From assembly GCF_030161475.1 (NCBI RefSeq), contig NZ_BSUG01000002.1:18366-82365 (forward strand): a stretch of 64,000 nt of DNA, read 5' to 3'. Source of the stretch: Tetragenococcus halophilus subsp. flandriensis (GTDB lineage Bacteria; Bacillota; Bacilli; Lactobacillales; Enterococcaceae). Below are positions 16,644-25,779 of the stretch, one piece after another. Within the stretch, counting starts at the first letter, position 1, and the number at the start of each line of letters is the position of its first letter. A program made the position numbers and the translations under genes. A model generated the notes under the pieces. The model ran no database searches. It had not been told where the DNA came from and saw only the letters and a list, made by a program, of their open reading frames with translations.

Positions 16644-18366
16644 TTTTTTACAACAAAAAATCCCGATTGCTCAAGCAATAGATGCGATCGTTGATTGGTT
16701 GACTGAACATTTATCTGGTTTTTTTAATCTTTTACAAACCATTGGTCAGAGCGTGATGGACGTCTTATCCAATACTTTGGCGGCAATCCCTCCGATATTG
16801 TTAATTTTACTAGTGACCCTTGCAGCTTATTTTGTCTTTAATAAAAAGTGGCAAATGCCTGTATTTGTTTTGTTGGGGCTTGTTCTTATTTATAACCAAG
16901 GCATGTGGGATGATCTCATGTACACATTGACGCTAGTTATTGTTTCTAGTTTTATCGCAATTGCAGTCGGTGTTCCTGTAGGAATATTAATGGCTAAAAG
17001 CGATAAAGCCCAAGTGGTGATTAAACCCATCTTAGATGTCATGCAGACCATGCCTAGTTTTGTTTATTTAATTCCGGCAGTTGCATTTTTTGGCATTGGC
17101 ATAGTGCCTGGAACTGTTGCTTCGGTTATTTTCGCTTTACCTCCAACAGTGCGGCTGACTAATTTAGGGATTCGTCAAGTGGACACTGAACTAAAAGAAG
17201 CTTCTGATTCTTTGGGTGGTACAGCGATGCAGAAATTAATCAAAGTCGAACTTCCGCTAGCGAAAGGAAATATTTTTGCGGGTATTAATCAGACCACGAT
17301 GATGGTTTTATCTATGGTCGTGATTGCTTCGATGATCGGAACACCTGGGTTAGGTCAAGGAGTATTAGCGGCTGTACAACGCTCGCAAATTGGTTCTGGC
17401 TTTATCTATGGTGTGGCTGTAGTGATTTTAGCGATTATGATGGACCGTTTCACCCAAAGTCTAAATAAAAACCGTGGAAAAAGTCAGAACGAAATCAAAG
17501 TAATGTCCAAGAAAAGAAAAGTATTTATAGGTGGTCTGACAGCAGCTGTGCTTGTTGTTTTAGCTATTATAGGAGGCGTATCGCAGGGAAGTTCAAATAA
17601 AGGAGCTATTACCTTAGCTTATGCCGAACAAGATGACCAAGTCGCATCAACCACTGTAGCCGCACAAGTTTTAGAAGAAGAAGGTTACAATGTGACCATG
17701 ACAGCTTTAGATATTCCAGTAACTTTTGAAGCGGTAGCCAATGATCAAGCAGATGCTATGTTAGGCGCATGGTTGCCGACAACGCATGAAGCCAATTATG
17801 AACAGTTAGGAGACCAACTGGATAATTTAGGTCCCAGCTTAGATAAACAAGCGCAAAATGGCCTTGTGGTTCCTTCGTATATGGATGTTGATTCTATTGA
17901 GGACTTGACAGATGAAGCGGATCAAACTATTACAGGCGTGGAACCAGGTGCCGGTAATACCGCAGCGGCCAAAGCAACTTTAGAGGCTTATCCTAACTTG
18001 GCAGATTGGGATTTGGCTACTTCTTCTGCTGGAGCAATGACAACTCAGCTTGAAAGAGCGATGAGTCAAGAAGAAGAAGTTGTAGTATCTGCTTGGAGCC
18101 CTCATTGGATTTTTTCACGTTACGATGTGAAATTTTTAGAAGATCCTGAAGGCGGCATGGGGGGTGCTGAAAGTATTGTAACCTTGGCAAGATTAGGTCT
18201 AGAAGATGACATGCCCGAAGCCTATCAAATTTTAGATAATTTTGAGTGGGAAGTTGAAGATATTGAATCCGTGATGCTAGAAATGGAAGAAGGAGATGCT
18301 CCAGAAGAAGCTGCCCAACATTGGATAGATAACAATCCAGAAAAAGTGGAAGAATGGGTTGAATAA
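16636..18366 (+). CDS. Glycine-betaine-type ABC permease fused to substrate-binding protein, copy 2
   Basis: 576 residues from ATG 16636; TTG 16630 in frame is the alternative. Architecture is as in copy 1, with a permease domain (coupling loop EASDSLGGTAMQKLIKVELP, about residues 190-210), a second anchor helix and a binding domain. Pocket motifs are complete: GAWLPTTHEANYE and VVSAWSPHWIFSRYD. It takes up glycine betaine or a similar compatible solute at high osmolarity, with ATP hydrolysis by an ATPase that must be supplied from elsewhere, most simply the gene at 18485. It is separated from copy 1 by about 107 bp. Confidence 0.88.
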   Translation: MADFLQQKIPIAQAIDAIVDWLTEHLSGFFNLLQTIGQSVMDVLSNTLAAIPPILLILLVTLAAYFVFNKKWQMPVFVLLGLVLIYNQGMWDDLMYTLTLVIVSSFIAIAVGVPVGILMAKSDKAQVVIKPILDVMQTMPSFVYLIPAVAFFGIGIVPGTVASVIFALPPTVRLTNLGIRQVDTELKEASDSLGGTAMQKLIKVELPLAKGNIFAGINQTTMMVLSMVVIASMIGTPGLGQGVLAAVQRSQIGSGFIYGVAVVILAIMMDRFTQSLNKNRGKSQNEIKVMSKKRKVFIGGLTAAVLVVLAIIGGVSQGSSNKGAITLAYAEQDDQVASTTVAAQVLEEEGYNVTMTALDIPVTFEAVANDQADAMLGAWLPTTHEANYEQLGDQLDNLGPSLDKQAQNGLVVPSYMDVDSIEDLTDEADQTITGVEPGAGNTAAAKATLEAYPNLADWDLATSSAGAMTTQLERAMSQEEEVVVSAWSPHWIFSRYDVKFLEDPEGGMGGAESIVTLARLGLEDDMPEAYQILDNFEWEVEDIESVMLEMEEGDAPEEAAQHWIDNNPEKVEEWVE

Positions 18367-18378
18367 TTTTGAACAACA

Positions 18379-18417
18379 AACGTTATCGTTTGGCTAGATT
18401 TTAAAATATGGTATGAT
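18379..18417 (+). promoter_or_regulatory. Promoter and possible operator of the ATPase-permease unit
   Basis: TTGGCT (18390-18395), a 16-nt spacer, then TATGAT (18412-18417) with an extended TGG. The inverted repeat AAACG-TTAT-CGTTT (18379-18392) overlaps the -35 box and could bind a repressor. Confidence 0.55.
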
Positions 18418-18484
18418 AAACTCGAACTTAATTAATTGATGGCAAATATTCCATTTTTCAATATAGAAAGGAAGAGTGATCACT

Positions 18485-19738
18485 TTGAGTAAAGTTCGAG
18501 TAGAACATCTGACTAAAGTATTTGGTCGAAGAACCCAACAAGCACTTGATCTAGTAAAAGAAGGAAAATCAAAACAAGATATCCTAAAAGAAACGGGCGC
18601 TACAGTTGGTGTGCATGACGTTAGTTTTAATGTAGAAAATGGAGAAGTCTTTGTGATCATGGGGCTATCTGGAAGTGGGAAATCGACTTTGATTCGTCTG
18701 ATTAACCGTTTGATTGAACCGACTTCAGGTGAAGTTTATATCGATGATCAAGAAGTATCCCAGATGTCGAAAGAAGATTTACGTGAAGTTCGTCGTAGCA
18801 AGATGAACATGGTTTTCCAAAACTTTGGTCTTTTCCCCCAACGGACGATTCAACAAAATACCGAATATGGTCTTGAGATACGAGGCGTGGATAAGGAAGA
18901 ACGCCGGAAAAAAGCAGAAAAAGCGCTAGATAATTCCGGCTTGCTTTCGGTAAAAGATCAATACCCCAATCAATTATCTGGTGGGATGCAGCAACGGGTT
19001 GGTTTAGCACGTGCTTTAGCGAATGATCCAGAAGTCTTGTTAATGGACGAAGCTTTCTCTGCTTTGGACCCCTTGATTCGTCGGGATATGCAAGATGATT
19101 TGTTAGATTTACAAGAAAGAGTACAAAAAACAATTATCTTTATTACTCACGATTTGGATGAAGCTTTACGGATTGGTGATCGGATCGCTTTAATGCGTGA
19201 CGGGAAAATTATGCAAATTGGTACCGGTGAAGAAATTCTAACCCATCCTGCCAATGATTTCGTTCGTGAATTTACCGAAGATATCGACCGTTCGAAGGTT
19301 TTAACAGCAGAAAATATTATGGAACCTGCGCTTATTAGTAATGTCGAAACGGATGGGCCCAATGTTGCCTTACAACGTATGCGTAAAGAAGAAGTGAGTA
19401 TGTTACTAGCTGTGGATAGAAAGCGTCATTTAAAAGGAAGGCTAACTGCTGAAAAAGCTTTAGACGCTCGTAAAAACGAGAAGCCTCTTAGAGAGGTTGT
19501 CGAAGAAAATGTACGAAAAATACAGAAAGATACCTTAGTTACAGATATTTTCGATATGATTTATAATTCACCGGCACCACTAGCGGTGGTTGACGAAGAG
19601 GACCGTGTTGTAGGCGTTGTGGTCCGTGGTAGTGTGATCGGTGCAATGGCTGATACTGGTGAAGTAGAAGAAAATAAAGAAGAAACAACGAATGAGAACG
19701 AAACGACGGAGGACGAAGGAGTGGACATAGATGCTTGA
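18485..19738 (+). CDS. Glycine betaine ABC transporter ATP-binding protein with CBS pair (OpuAA/BusAA-type)
   Basis: 417 residues from TTG 18485; GTG 18476 is too close to the AGGAAGAG site. It is a ProV/OpuAA-type ATPase: the [20 protein letters not shown] insertion near the N-terminus, Walker [10 protein letters not shown] (about residues 60-68), signature LSGGMQQR, Walker [13 protein letters not shown], and the switch His in FITHDLDEA. Two CBS domains follow (about 275-395). Relatives' CBS domains bind c-di-AMP and respond to ionic strength. The tail is very acidic ([15 protein letters not shown]). The stop overlaps permease copy 3 by 8 bases. It is the only ATPase among three permease genes. 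Confidence 0.93.
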   Translation: MSKVRVEHLTKVFGRRTQQALDLVKEGKSKQDILKETGATVGVHDVSFNVENGEVFVIMGLSGSGKSTLIRLINRLIEPTSGEVYIDDQEVSQMSKEDLREVRRSKMNMVFQNFGLFPQRTIQQNTEYGLEIRGVDKEERRKKAEKALDNSGLLSVKDQYPNQLSGGMQQRVGLARALANDPEVLLMDEAFSALDPLIRRDMQDDLLDLQERVQKTIIFITHDLDEALRIGDRIALMRDGKIMQIGTGEEILTHPANDFVREFTEDIDRSKVLTAENIMEPALISNVETDGPNVALQRMRKEEVSMLLAVDRKRHLKGRLTAEKALDARKNEKPLREVVEENVRKIQKDTLVTDIFDMIYNSPAPLAVVDEEDRVVGVVVRGSVIGAMADTGEVEENKEETTNENETTEDEGVDIDA

Positions 19739-21458
19739 TTTTTTACAACAACAAATTCCACTAGCCCAATGGATTGATGCCGGAGTAGACTGGGTAACAC
19801 AACATTTATCAGGGCTTTTTTCCTTCCTGCAAACAGTAGGGCAGGCAGTAATGAACTTTATGACCAATACTTTGTCAGCTGTTCCTCCCTTGTTATTGAT
19901 GGTATTACTAGCGATTACAGCTTATTTTGTTTTTCATCGTAAGTGGTGGATTCCCATCATCGTCTTTTTAGGGTTATTACTTATTTACAATCAAGAAATG
20001 TGGCAAGATTTACTCAATACTGTAACGCTGGTAATTATTTCAAGTCTAGTGGCGATTGTTATTGGCGTGCCTTTAGGTATTTTGATGTCTAAAAGCGAAG
20101 TAGCCAAAAGCATTATTCAGCCGATTTTAGACGTTATGCAGACTATGCCCGGTTTTGTTTATTTGATTCCAGCCGTAGCTTTCTTTGGTGTAGGGATGGT
20201 ACCTGGCGTATTTGCTTCAGTGATTTTTTCCTTGCCGCCGACTGTTCGGATGACCAACTTAGGGATTCGTCAAATTTCTACTGAATTAGTGGAAGCTTCA
20301 GACTCTTTTGGGGGGACACCTTGGCAAAAATTATTTAAGTTGGATTTGCCTTTAGCTAAAGGCAGTATCTTTGCCGGTATCAACCAAACAATTATGCTGG
20401 CTCTATCAATGGTTGTTATTGCTTCTATGATCGGAGCACCAGGTTTAGGTGTCGGAGTTCTAGCAGCTGTACAACGTTCTGATGTGGGAAATGGTTTTGT
20501 TTACGGTGTGGGTATTGTAATTCTTGCGATTATTATGGACCGTTTCACACAAGCAATGAATCGTCCTTCTTCTCAGCAAGGTCAAAGACTTTCTAAGAAG
20601 AAAAGGATGGCTATTAACGGAGCTGTAGCTATTGGCGTTATTTTCTTTGCTGTTTATGGCGTTTATCAAGCTTCATCCGGTTCTAATCGAGGAACAATCA
20701 CTCTAGGTTATGCCCAACAAGATGACCAAGTGGTTTCAACCAATGTGATGGCTCAGGTTTTAGAAGAGCAAGGTTACAATGTGAATATGACTTCATTAGA
20801 TATTCCAGTGGTTTGGCAAGCTGTGGCTAACGGTCAAGTAGATGCCAACACGGGAGCTTGGCTACCGATCACCCACCAAGCACAATATGAAGAGTTTAAA
20901 GATGACCTGGATGATTTAGGCCCACATATTGATAAAGAAGCTAAGTTGGGGCTGGTTGTACCTTCTTATATGGATGACGTGGATTCTATTGAAGATCTAG
21001 ATGACCAAGCGAATCAGAAAATCACAGGGATTGAACCAGGTGCCGGTATTGTGTCCGCAACCGATGAAACGTTAGAGGCTTATCCTAATTTATCCGATTG
21101 GGAGCAAACCATTTCATCAACTGGAGCAATGAACGCACAATTAGAACGTGCGATTAGCTCAGAAGACGAAATCGTCGTAACCGGTTGGAATCCCTACTGG
21201 ATATTCCAACGTTATGATTTGAAATATCTAGATGACCCTAAAGGAACCATGGGTGAAGCTGAAAGTATTGATACTATAGCGCGTTTAGGATTAGAAGAAG
21301 ACATGCCTGAAGCTTATCAAATCTTAGATAATTTTGAATGGGAAGCATCAGACATGGAATCAATCATGTTAGATATTGAAGATGGTGCGGACCCAGAAGA
21401 TGCTGCTAGTGATTGGATCGATGAAAATCGTGATAAGGTAGACAGCTGGGTAGAATAA
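19731..21458 (+). CDS. Glycine-betaine-type ABC permease fused to substrate-binding protein, copy 3
   Basis: 575 residues, overlapping the ATPase gene and so its natural partner, as in the OpuA/BusA operon of lactococci. Domain order and length match: permease (coupling loop [20 protein letters not shown]), anchor helix, then binding domain. Pocket motifs [13 protein letters not shown] and [15 protein letters not shown] keep the aromatic residues of betaine binders. Two such fused subunits assemble with two ATPases, giving four binding domains per... complex of two in relatives, i.e. one binding domain per permease chain. The unit ends at a strong terminator. Confidence 0.92.
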   Translation: MLDFLQQQIPLAQWIDAGVDWVTQHLSGLFSFLQTVGQAVMNFMTNTLSAVPPLLLMVLLAITAYFVFHRKWWIPIIVFLGLLLIYNQEMWQDLLNTVTLVIISSLVAIVIGVPLGILMSKSEVAKSIIQPILDVMQTMPGFVYLIPAVAFFGVGMVPGVFASVIFSLPPTVRMTNLGIRQISTELVEASDSFGGTPWQKLFKLDLPLAKGSIFAGINQTIMLALSMVVIASMIGAPGLGVGVLAAVQRSDVGNGFVYGVGIVILAIIMDRFTQAMNRPSSQQGQRLSKKKRMAINGAVAIGVIFFAVYGVYQASSGSNRGTITLGYAQQDDQVVSTNVMAQVLEEQGYNVNMTSLDIPVVWQAVANGQVDANTGAWLPITHQAQYEEFKDDLDDLGPHIDKEAKLGLVVPSYMDDVDSIEDLDDQANQKITGIEPGAGIVSATDETLEAYPNLSDWEQTISSTGAMNAQLERAISSEDEIVVTGWNPYWIFQRYDLKYLDDPKGTMGEAESIDTIARLGLEEDMPEAYQILDNFEWEASDMESIMLDIEDGADPEDAASDWIDENRDKVDSWVE

Positions 21459-21468
21459 AATAACTTTT

Positions 21469-21498
21469 AATAGAGCAGGCTTCCTGCTCTATTTTTTT
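21469..21498 (+). terminator. Rho-independent terminator after the osmolyte transporter genes
   Basis: AATAGAGCAGG (21469-21479) pairs with CCTGCTCTATT (21483-21493) around a 3-nt loop, followed by seven T residues in all. Confidence 0.94.
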
Positions 21499-21579
21499 AA
21501 GCTTTTCTGTCATGATGGCTTTTAATGGACAGATTTTTTGTTAAAAGTTATCCTTTAATTAAAGAAAGGAGAGGTTTAA

Positions 21580-22671
21580 ATGCCAATTAAAAGAGCGACA
21601 AATATTGACAATTTAAATTTTGCTTATACGTTAGGAAGAGTCTCCTTAACTGAGTTAATTAAACGATTACCAGAAGAACCACGTCGATTTTATATGTTCG
21701 GCATACCAAATTATAATAACTTAGGGGATCAAGCAGTCGCCTATGCAGAAAAAGCTTTTTTCAAAAGAGTTTTCCCCGAAATTACTTATATTGAAATTTT
21801 GGAAACACAAACAGATCAAGCAATTAAAGAGCTAGAATTGATGTTACGTGATAGTGACATGATCGGCTATACCGGTGGTGGAAATATAGGCAATGTTTAT
21901 TTGGACCATGAAGAACCACGGCGCAAGGTCTTTTCTACTTTTGTAAACAATAAGACCATTTCTTTCCCGCAATCTGTAAATTTTGAGGATACAGAACAAG
22001 GGCAAGAAGAATTAAGAAAGAGCCAAGAAGCTTACAATAAAAATCCTAATTTGACAATTGTTGCTAGAGAAACACAATCGTTGGATTATTTTAAAAAGAA
22101 TTTTGACGCCAATGTGATTTATACTTCAGATATTGTTGCTTCACTTAAACCAGATCCTTCTGAATTTAAACGTGAGGGGGTATTGTTTATCATGCGGCAA
22201 GATTCGGAAAAAGTGGTAAATGAAAAATTGCTAGAACAATTAAGCTATAAACTAAATAATGTTGGCGATGAAGTGGCACAAACGGACACCGTTTTACCCT
22301 TTAAAGCTTCAGATAGTAATGCGGACACTGCAGCTGACTTAGATGAAGTACGTATTTCAGAACGCGGCTGGTTGATCGAGCGTAAATTAGAAGAAATTAA
22401 AGCCAGTGTAGCTGTCGTAACGGATCGTTTACATGGCATGATCTTTTGTGTATTGACCAAAACGCCTTGTTTGGTATTTGATAATAGCTATGGTAAAGCC
22501 AGTGCCTCTTATTATAACTGGTTTGAAGATTTGGATTATATAAAGCACACAACAGAAAAAGATCCAGATAAATTAGCACCTATGATTGAAGAATTAAAAG
22601 GTTACGAACATTCTTATCTACATGAATTTACGCATAGCTTTGATGAATTAATCGATTTGATCAAAAAATAA
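21580..22671 (+). CDS. Polysaccharide pyruvyl transferase family protein, copy 1
   Basis: 363 residues, start after AAAGGAGAGG. The two-lobed PF04230 fold shows NYNNLGDQAVAYAEK (about residues 46-60), YTGGGNIGNVY (about 101-111), SFPQSV and TDRLHGMIF (about 284-292; the RLHG motif lines the donor site). Family members add pyruvyl ketals from phosphoenolpyruvate to envelope polysaccharides; related short proteins (EpsI/EpsO-like) act in exopolysaccharide formation. A close paralogue follows, and both lie about 9 kb away from the exopolysaccharide cluster. Acceptor sugar unknown. Confidence 0.85.
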   Translation: MPIKRATNIDNLNFAYTLGRVSLTELIKRLPEEPRRFYMFGIPNYNNLGDQAVAYAEKAFFKRVFPEITYIEILETQTDQAIKELELMLRDSDMIGYTGGGNIGNVYLDHEEPRRKVFSTFVNNKTISFPQSVNFEDTEQGQEELRKSQEAYNKNPNLTIVARETQSLDYFKKNFDANVIYTSDIVASLKPDPSEFKREGVLFIMRQDSEKVVNEKLLEQLSYKLNNVGDEVAQTDTVLPFKASDSNADTAADLDEVRISERGWLIERKLEEIKASVAVVTDRLHGMIFCVLTKTPCLVFDNSYGKASASYYNWFEDLDYIKHTTEKDPDKLAPMIEELKGYEHSYLHEFTHSFDELIDLIKK

Positions 22672-22731
22672 AAAGTTGTTGATGTTGACTTGTCTACGGA
22701 CAGTTACCTTCAAAGAAGGGAAGATCTCAGT

Positions 22732-23823
22732 ATGACAGTAAACACCTTAGCGGAAATAACAAATTTAAATTTTGCTTACACCATAGAACAACTTTCTTTA
22801 ACCGAGCTTATTAAGCAGTTACCGGAAGATCGACAACGCTTTTACATGTTTGGCACGCCTATTTATAATAATTTAGGTGATTTAGCGATTAGTGAAGCAC
22901 AGAAGCGCTTCTTTGTTGAAAATTTTCCAGAAATTGCCTATATTGAAATTAACGAACCACAGACAGAACAGGCGATTGAAGAATTATTACCACTGTTGCG
23001 TTCTGATGATATGATTGGTTATGTTGGCGGTGGAAATATTGGCAATTTGGACATTACGCATGAAATTGTTCGTCGCAAAGTCTTTTCTACTTTTGTTAAC
23101 AATAAGACGATCTCTTTTCCGCAGTCTGTCTATTTTGAAGAAACAGAAGAAGGACAAGCAGAACTGTGCAAAAGTCAGGAAGCTTATAATAAAAATTCGA
23201 ATTTAACCCTAGTTGCAAGAGATACGCAAACGCTAAGTTATTTCCAAAATCATTTTAAAGCAGATGCTATTCTTACGACAGATATGGTTTTATTATTACA
23301 AGAAAAACTTTCTGGAACTAAGCGAGATGGTGTACTGTTTATCATGCGAGAAGACGCGGAAAAAGTTACATCAGATAAGCTGATAGAGCAGTTAACTGCT
23401 AATTTAAAAAGCATTGGGGATAAAGTAGAAGCAACAGATACCGTGCTTTCCTATAAAGCTTATGATGTAAAATCGAAAAATAATCCTTCGCTTGATATTG
23501 TAAGAATATCCGAACGTCATTGGTTATTGTCACTTAAATTAGAACAGATCAAAGCCAAAGAAGTGGTAGTAACGGATCGTTTGCATGGCATGATTTTTTC
23601 GGCGATTACTCAAACACCATGTCTTGTATTTGATAACAATTACGGCAAAGCAAGTGCTTTTTACTATGATTGGCTGCAAGATTTGGATTACATTCAGTAC
23701 ACGACAGAAAAAGATCCGAAAAAATTAGCAGCCAAGGGGAATGATTTGAAAAAATACGAGCATTCAGATACACTTGATTTCTCGCATAGTTTTGATGCTT
23801 TAATCGATTTGATTAAAAAATAA
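22732..23823 (+). CDS. Polysaccharide pyruvyl transferase family protein, copy 2
   Basis: 363 residues from ATG 22732 (site AAGGGAAGA); a longer TTG start at 22690 lacks a ribosome site. It is collinear with the upstream paralogue: TNLNFAYTIEQLSLTELIKQ, YNNLGDLAISEAQK, YVGGGNIGNLD, SFPQSV and TDRLHGMIFSA are all retained. It is probably a tandem duplicate whose product modifies a different acceptor or forms a heteromer with the first; neither can be decided from sequence. It runs into the small GlsB-like gene after 21 bp. Confidence 0.85.
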   Translation: MTVNTLAEITNLNFAYTIEQLSLTELIKQLPEDRQRFYMFGTPIYNNLGDLAISEAQKRFFVENFPEIAYIEINEPQTEQAIEELLPLLRSDDMIGYVGGGNIGNLDITHEIVRRKVFSTFVNNKTISFPQSVYFEETEEGQAELCKSQEAYNKNSNLTLVARDTQTLSYFQNHFKADAILTTDMVLLLQEKLSGTKRDGVLFIMREDAEKVTSDKLIEQLTANLKSIGDKVEATDTVLSYKAYDVKSKNNPSLDIVRISERHWLLSLKLEQIKAKEVVVTDRLHGMIFSAITQTPCLVFDNNYGKASAFYYDWLQDLDYIQYTTEKDPKKLAAKGNDLKKYEHSDTLDFSHSFDALIDLIKK

Positions 23824-23844
23824 AACAGAAAGGAGAGATTTACT

Positions 23845-24087
23845 ATGAGTTGGTTATGGACAATTATTGTTGGTGGTGTGATCGGCGCGATCGCTGGCGC
23901 TATTGCTAACAAAGGTGAATCAATGGGCATTATCTTTAATGTGATTGCAGGCCTTGTTGGTTCCTCACTTGGACAGGCACTTTTTGGAAGTTGGGGACCT
24001 GCGATTGGTGGAATGGCAGTCATTCCTTCGATTATTGGCGCGATCATTGTGGTCGCTGTCGTATCATTTTTCTTAGGTAGAAGATAG
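23845..24087 (+). CDS. GlsB/YeaQ/YmgE-family small membrane protein
   Basis: 80 residues, start after AAAGGAGAG. Three hydrophobic segments with the family's glycine-rich pattern: IVGGVIGAIAGAIANKGESM, IAGLVGSSLGQALFG and a C-terminal IIGAIIVVAVVSFFLG. Members are stress-induced membrane proteins in enterococci and many other bacteria (GlsB, formerly called transglycosylase-associated). The biochemical role is not known. It ends the pyruvyl transferase transcript with a terminator directly behind it. Confidence 0.88.
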   Translation: MSWLWTIIVGGVIGAIAGAIANKGESMGIIFNVIAGLVGSSLGQALFGSWGPAIGGMAVIPSIIGAIIVVAVVSFFLGRR

Positions 24088-24092
24088 ATAGT

Positions 24093-24132
24093 AAAATCGT
24101 CTTGAGCAGTTTTTTGCCAAGACGATTTTTTT
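24093..24132 (+). terminator. Rho-independent terminator after the GlsB-like gene
   Basis: AAAATCGTCTTG (24093-24104) pairs with CAAGACGATTTT (24118-24129), then T residues. Confidence 0.93.
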
Positions 24133-24200
24133 ATGTAAAAAAATTTCTCACGCTATTTTTGCGTACTTATTAATAAATGAGTTTTAATAGGAGGCGCAAA

Positions 24201-25199
24201 ATGAGAAAAGAGTCACACGAATTACAATGGCTAGAAACGGTCAGTCAACGAAAACAATTGACTGAAGAACAGCGACGAGCTTTACAAAGGTCGCAAAAAG
24301 GATTTCTAGGAGAACAGCAAATGGACCAACTTGCCGAAATGTTTTTATCAGGGAAGGTACTTGTCATAGATGACATTACACTACGATACCAAAATACAGT
24401 TGTCCAAATTGATAAATTGTTGATTATTGGAAACACTATCTATGTCATTGACGTGAAATTTTATCAAGGCAACTATATCTTACAAAATAATAGCTGGATA
24501 TGTGGCGGAAAGTTTTTAACTACAAATATCTTGGAACAATTAAGAAAAGCTATGCGGGTAATCGTCAATATTTTTAGAGAACAGCAAATCGATTTGGAGG
24601 TAAAAGGCGTACTAGCTTTTTTGAACCCAAAATCAAGTATCCAAATAAAAGATCAAATCCCAGAAACTGTATTATCATTTAATGAAATTCCTGCCTGGCT
24701 ATTAGGGTTAAATCAACAAACAGCCAACGAATATTACTATGATTGTCAATCAGTATTATTTCAGTATCGGATAGACAACTATCGTAGCCAACGTACTTTA
24801 TCGATCGAAGAAGAAAAGCAATTACAAAAAGGAATTCGTTGCTCTCGCTGCCATCAGCTTAAAGTGGTGGATAAAAGACATACAGTTAGATGCGATTGCG
24901 GTTATGTTGAACCCAAAGAAACAGCTTATACTCGCACAATCTGCGAATTCGGCGTTATTTTCCATGATCAAGATTTAAAGCTAAAAAAGCTAAAGGAATT
25001 TTTTGGCGAGCAGGTGGATGAACATTATTTGAAGTATATACTTAAAAGACATTTTGTTTCAATTAAAAGTACGCCTAAGAAGAAGTTTGGCCATCAGAAC
25101 AAAGGAATAATATTTGATTATTGGTTTGAAGACAAAATAAGATACTTTAAAAAACTAGAGAAAAGAATAGACTGGAGCACTCCAATTTTAAAAAATTGA
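24201..25199 (+). CDS. NERD-domain (nuclease-related) protein with C-terminal zinc ribbon
   Basis: 332 residues from ATG 24201, which follows AGGAGGCG; the upstream ATG 24177 lies ahead of that site. The NERD domain (about residues 35-150) shows KGFLGEQQMDQ, VVQIDKLLII and TIYVIDVKFYQGNY, the restriction-endonuclease-like core with its D-xVK acid/Lys pair. A Cys cluster follows (CSRCHQ and RCDCGY, about 216-240), likely a zinc ribbon, then a basic C-terminus. NERD proteins are suspected DNA-processing nucleases; no substrate is established. A low-complexity repeat region follows immediately. Confidence 0.8.
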   Translation: MRKESHELQWLETVSQRKQLTEEQRRALQRSQKGFLGEQQMDQLAEMFLSGKVLVIDDITLRYQNTVVQIDKLLIIGNTIYVIDVKFYQGNYILQNNSWICGGKFLTTNILEQLRKAMRVIVNIFREQQIDLEVKGVLAFLNPKSSIQIKDQIPETVLSFNEIPAWLLGLNQQTANEYYYDCQSVLFQYRIDNYRSQRTLSIEEEKQLQKGIRCSRCHQLKVVDKRHTVRCDCGYVEPKETAYTRTICEFGVIFHDQDLKLKKLKEFFGEQVDEHYLKYILKRHFVSIKSTPKKKFGHQNKGIIFDYWFEDKIRYFKKLEKRIDWSTPILKN

Positions 25200-25499
25200 A
25201 TAAGGGAAAAGGAAAAGCTTACTCAATATTTACAAAACGAGTAAAGAAAGGCTAAAGCGTTACTCAATAAAAAAATGTTGAGTAAACGATTTGCGTTTCA
25301 TTACTCAAAAAAGCTCAAAAAATTTAAGAAAGTAGATAAAACGAAGCGAAACGGAGAAAGTTGAGTAAGGGAGATGGAAAAGCTTGCTCAATATTTACAA
25401 AACGAGTAAAGAAAAGCTAAAGCGTTACTTAATAAGAAAATGTTGAGTAAACGATCTGTGTTTCACTACTCAATAAGTAAAAATCAAAAAATTGACAGC
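25196..25499 (+). repeat. Two ~140-bp direct repeats rich in TTGAGTAA/TTACTCAA inverted motifs
   Basis: Copy A (25196-25340) and copy B (25361-25499) start 165 bp apart and share long identical runs, for example CTCAATATTTACAAAACGAG and TGTTGAGTAAACGAT. Inside each, GTTACTCAA (or GTTACTTAA) can pair with TTGAGTAAAC in a 9-10-bp hairpin, and further TTACTCAA and GAGTAA words flank it. The region follows the NERD gene stop and precedes a small basic ORF. I do not recognise the family. It is non-coding in all frames. Confidence 0.85.
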
Positions 25500-25541
25500 T
25501 CTAGCTAGACTTGTTAGCTTACAATAAAAGAGGTGACAGAA

Positions 25542-25709
25542 ATGATAGGAAGAAGACGAGCCACTAAAAACTGGGCGCAAGCTTCAAAGAGACTGCGCAC
25601 CGGACAAAAATCACAATCGAAGAAAAAACTGACAAAACAACAACGCAAAAAACAAGCTAGAAGAAAAGGTACGATGATAGGAGCTATTCGTTCAGCTTTT
25701 AGAAAATAA
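25542..25709 (+). CDS. Small very basic protein, 55 residues, unknown
   Basis: ATG 25542 follows AGAGGTGACAG. The product is MIGRRRATKNWAQASKR, continuing through KSQSKKKLTKQQRKKQARRK to a short hydrophobic end GTMIGAIRSAFRK. About 40 % of residues are Lys or Arg, and no acidic residue is present, so it probably binds nucleic acid or membrane. A TTGACA (25492-25497) and TACAAT (25520-25525) lie upstream at non-ideal 22-nt spacing. The good ribosome site argues for a real gene, but homologues are not known to me. Confidence 0.6.
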   Translation: MIGRRRATKNWAQASKRLRTGQKSQSKKKLTKQQRKKQARRKGTMIGAIRSAFRK

Positions 25710-25779
25710 ACAAGCTGTTCAACTGACGGAAGATGGGTGAGCTGTTATAATGTTTACGACAAGGAGGCGTTTGGACGTT

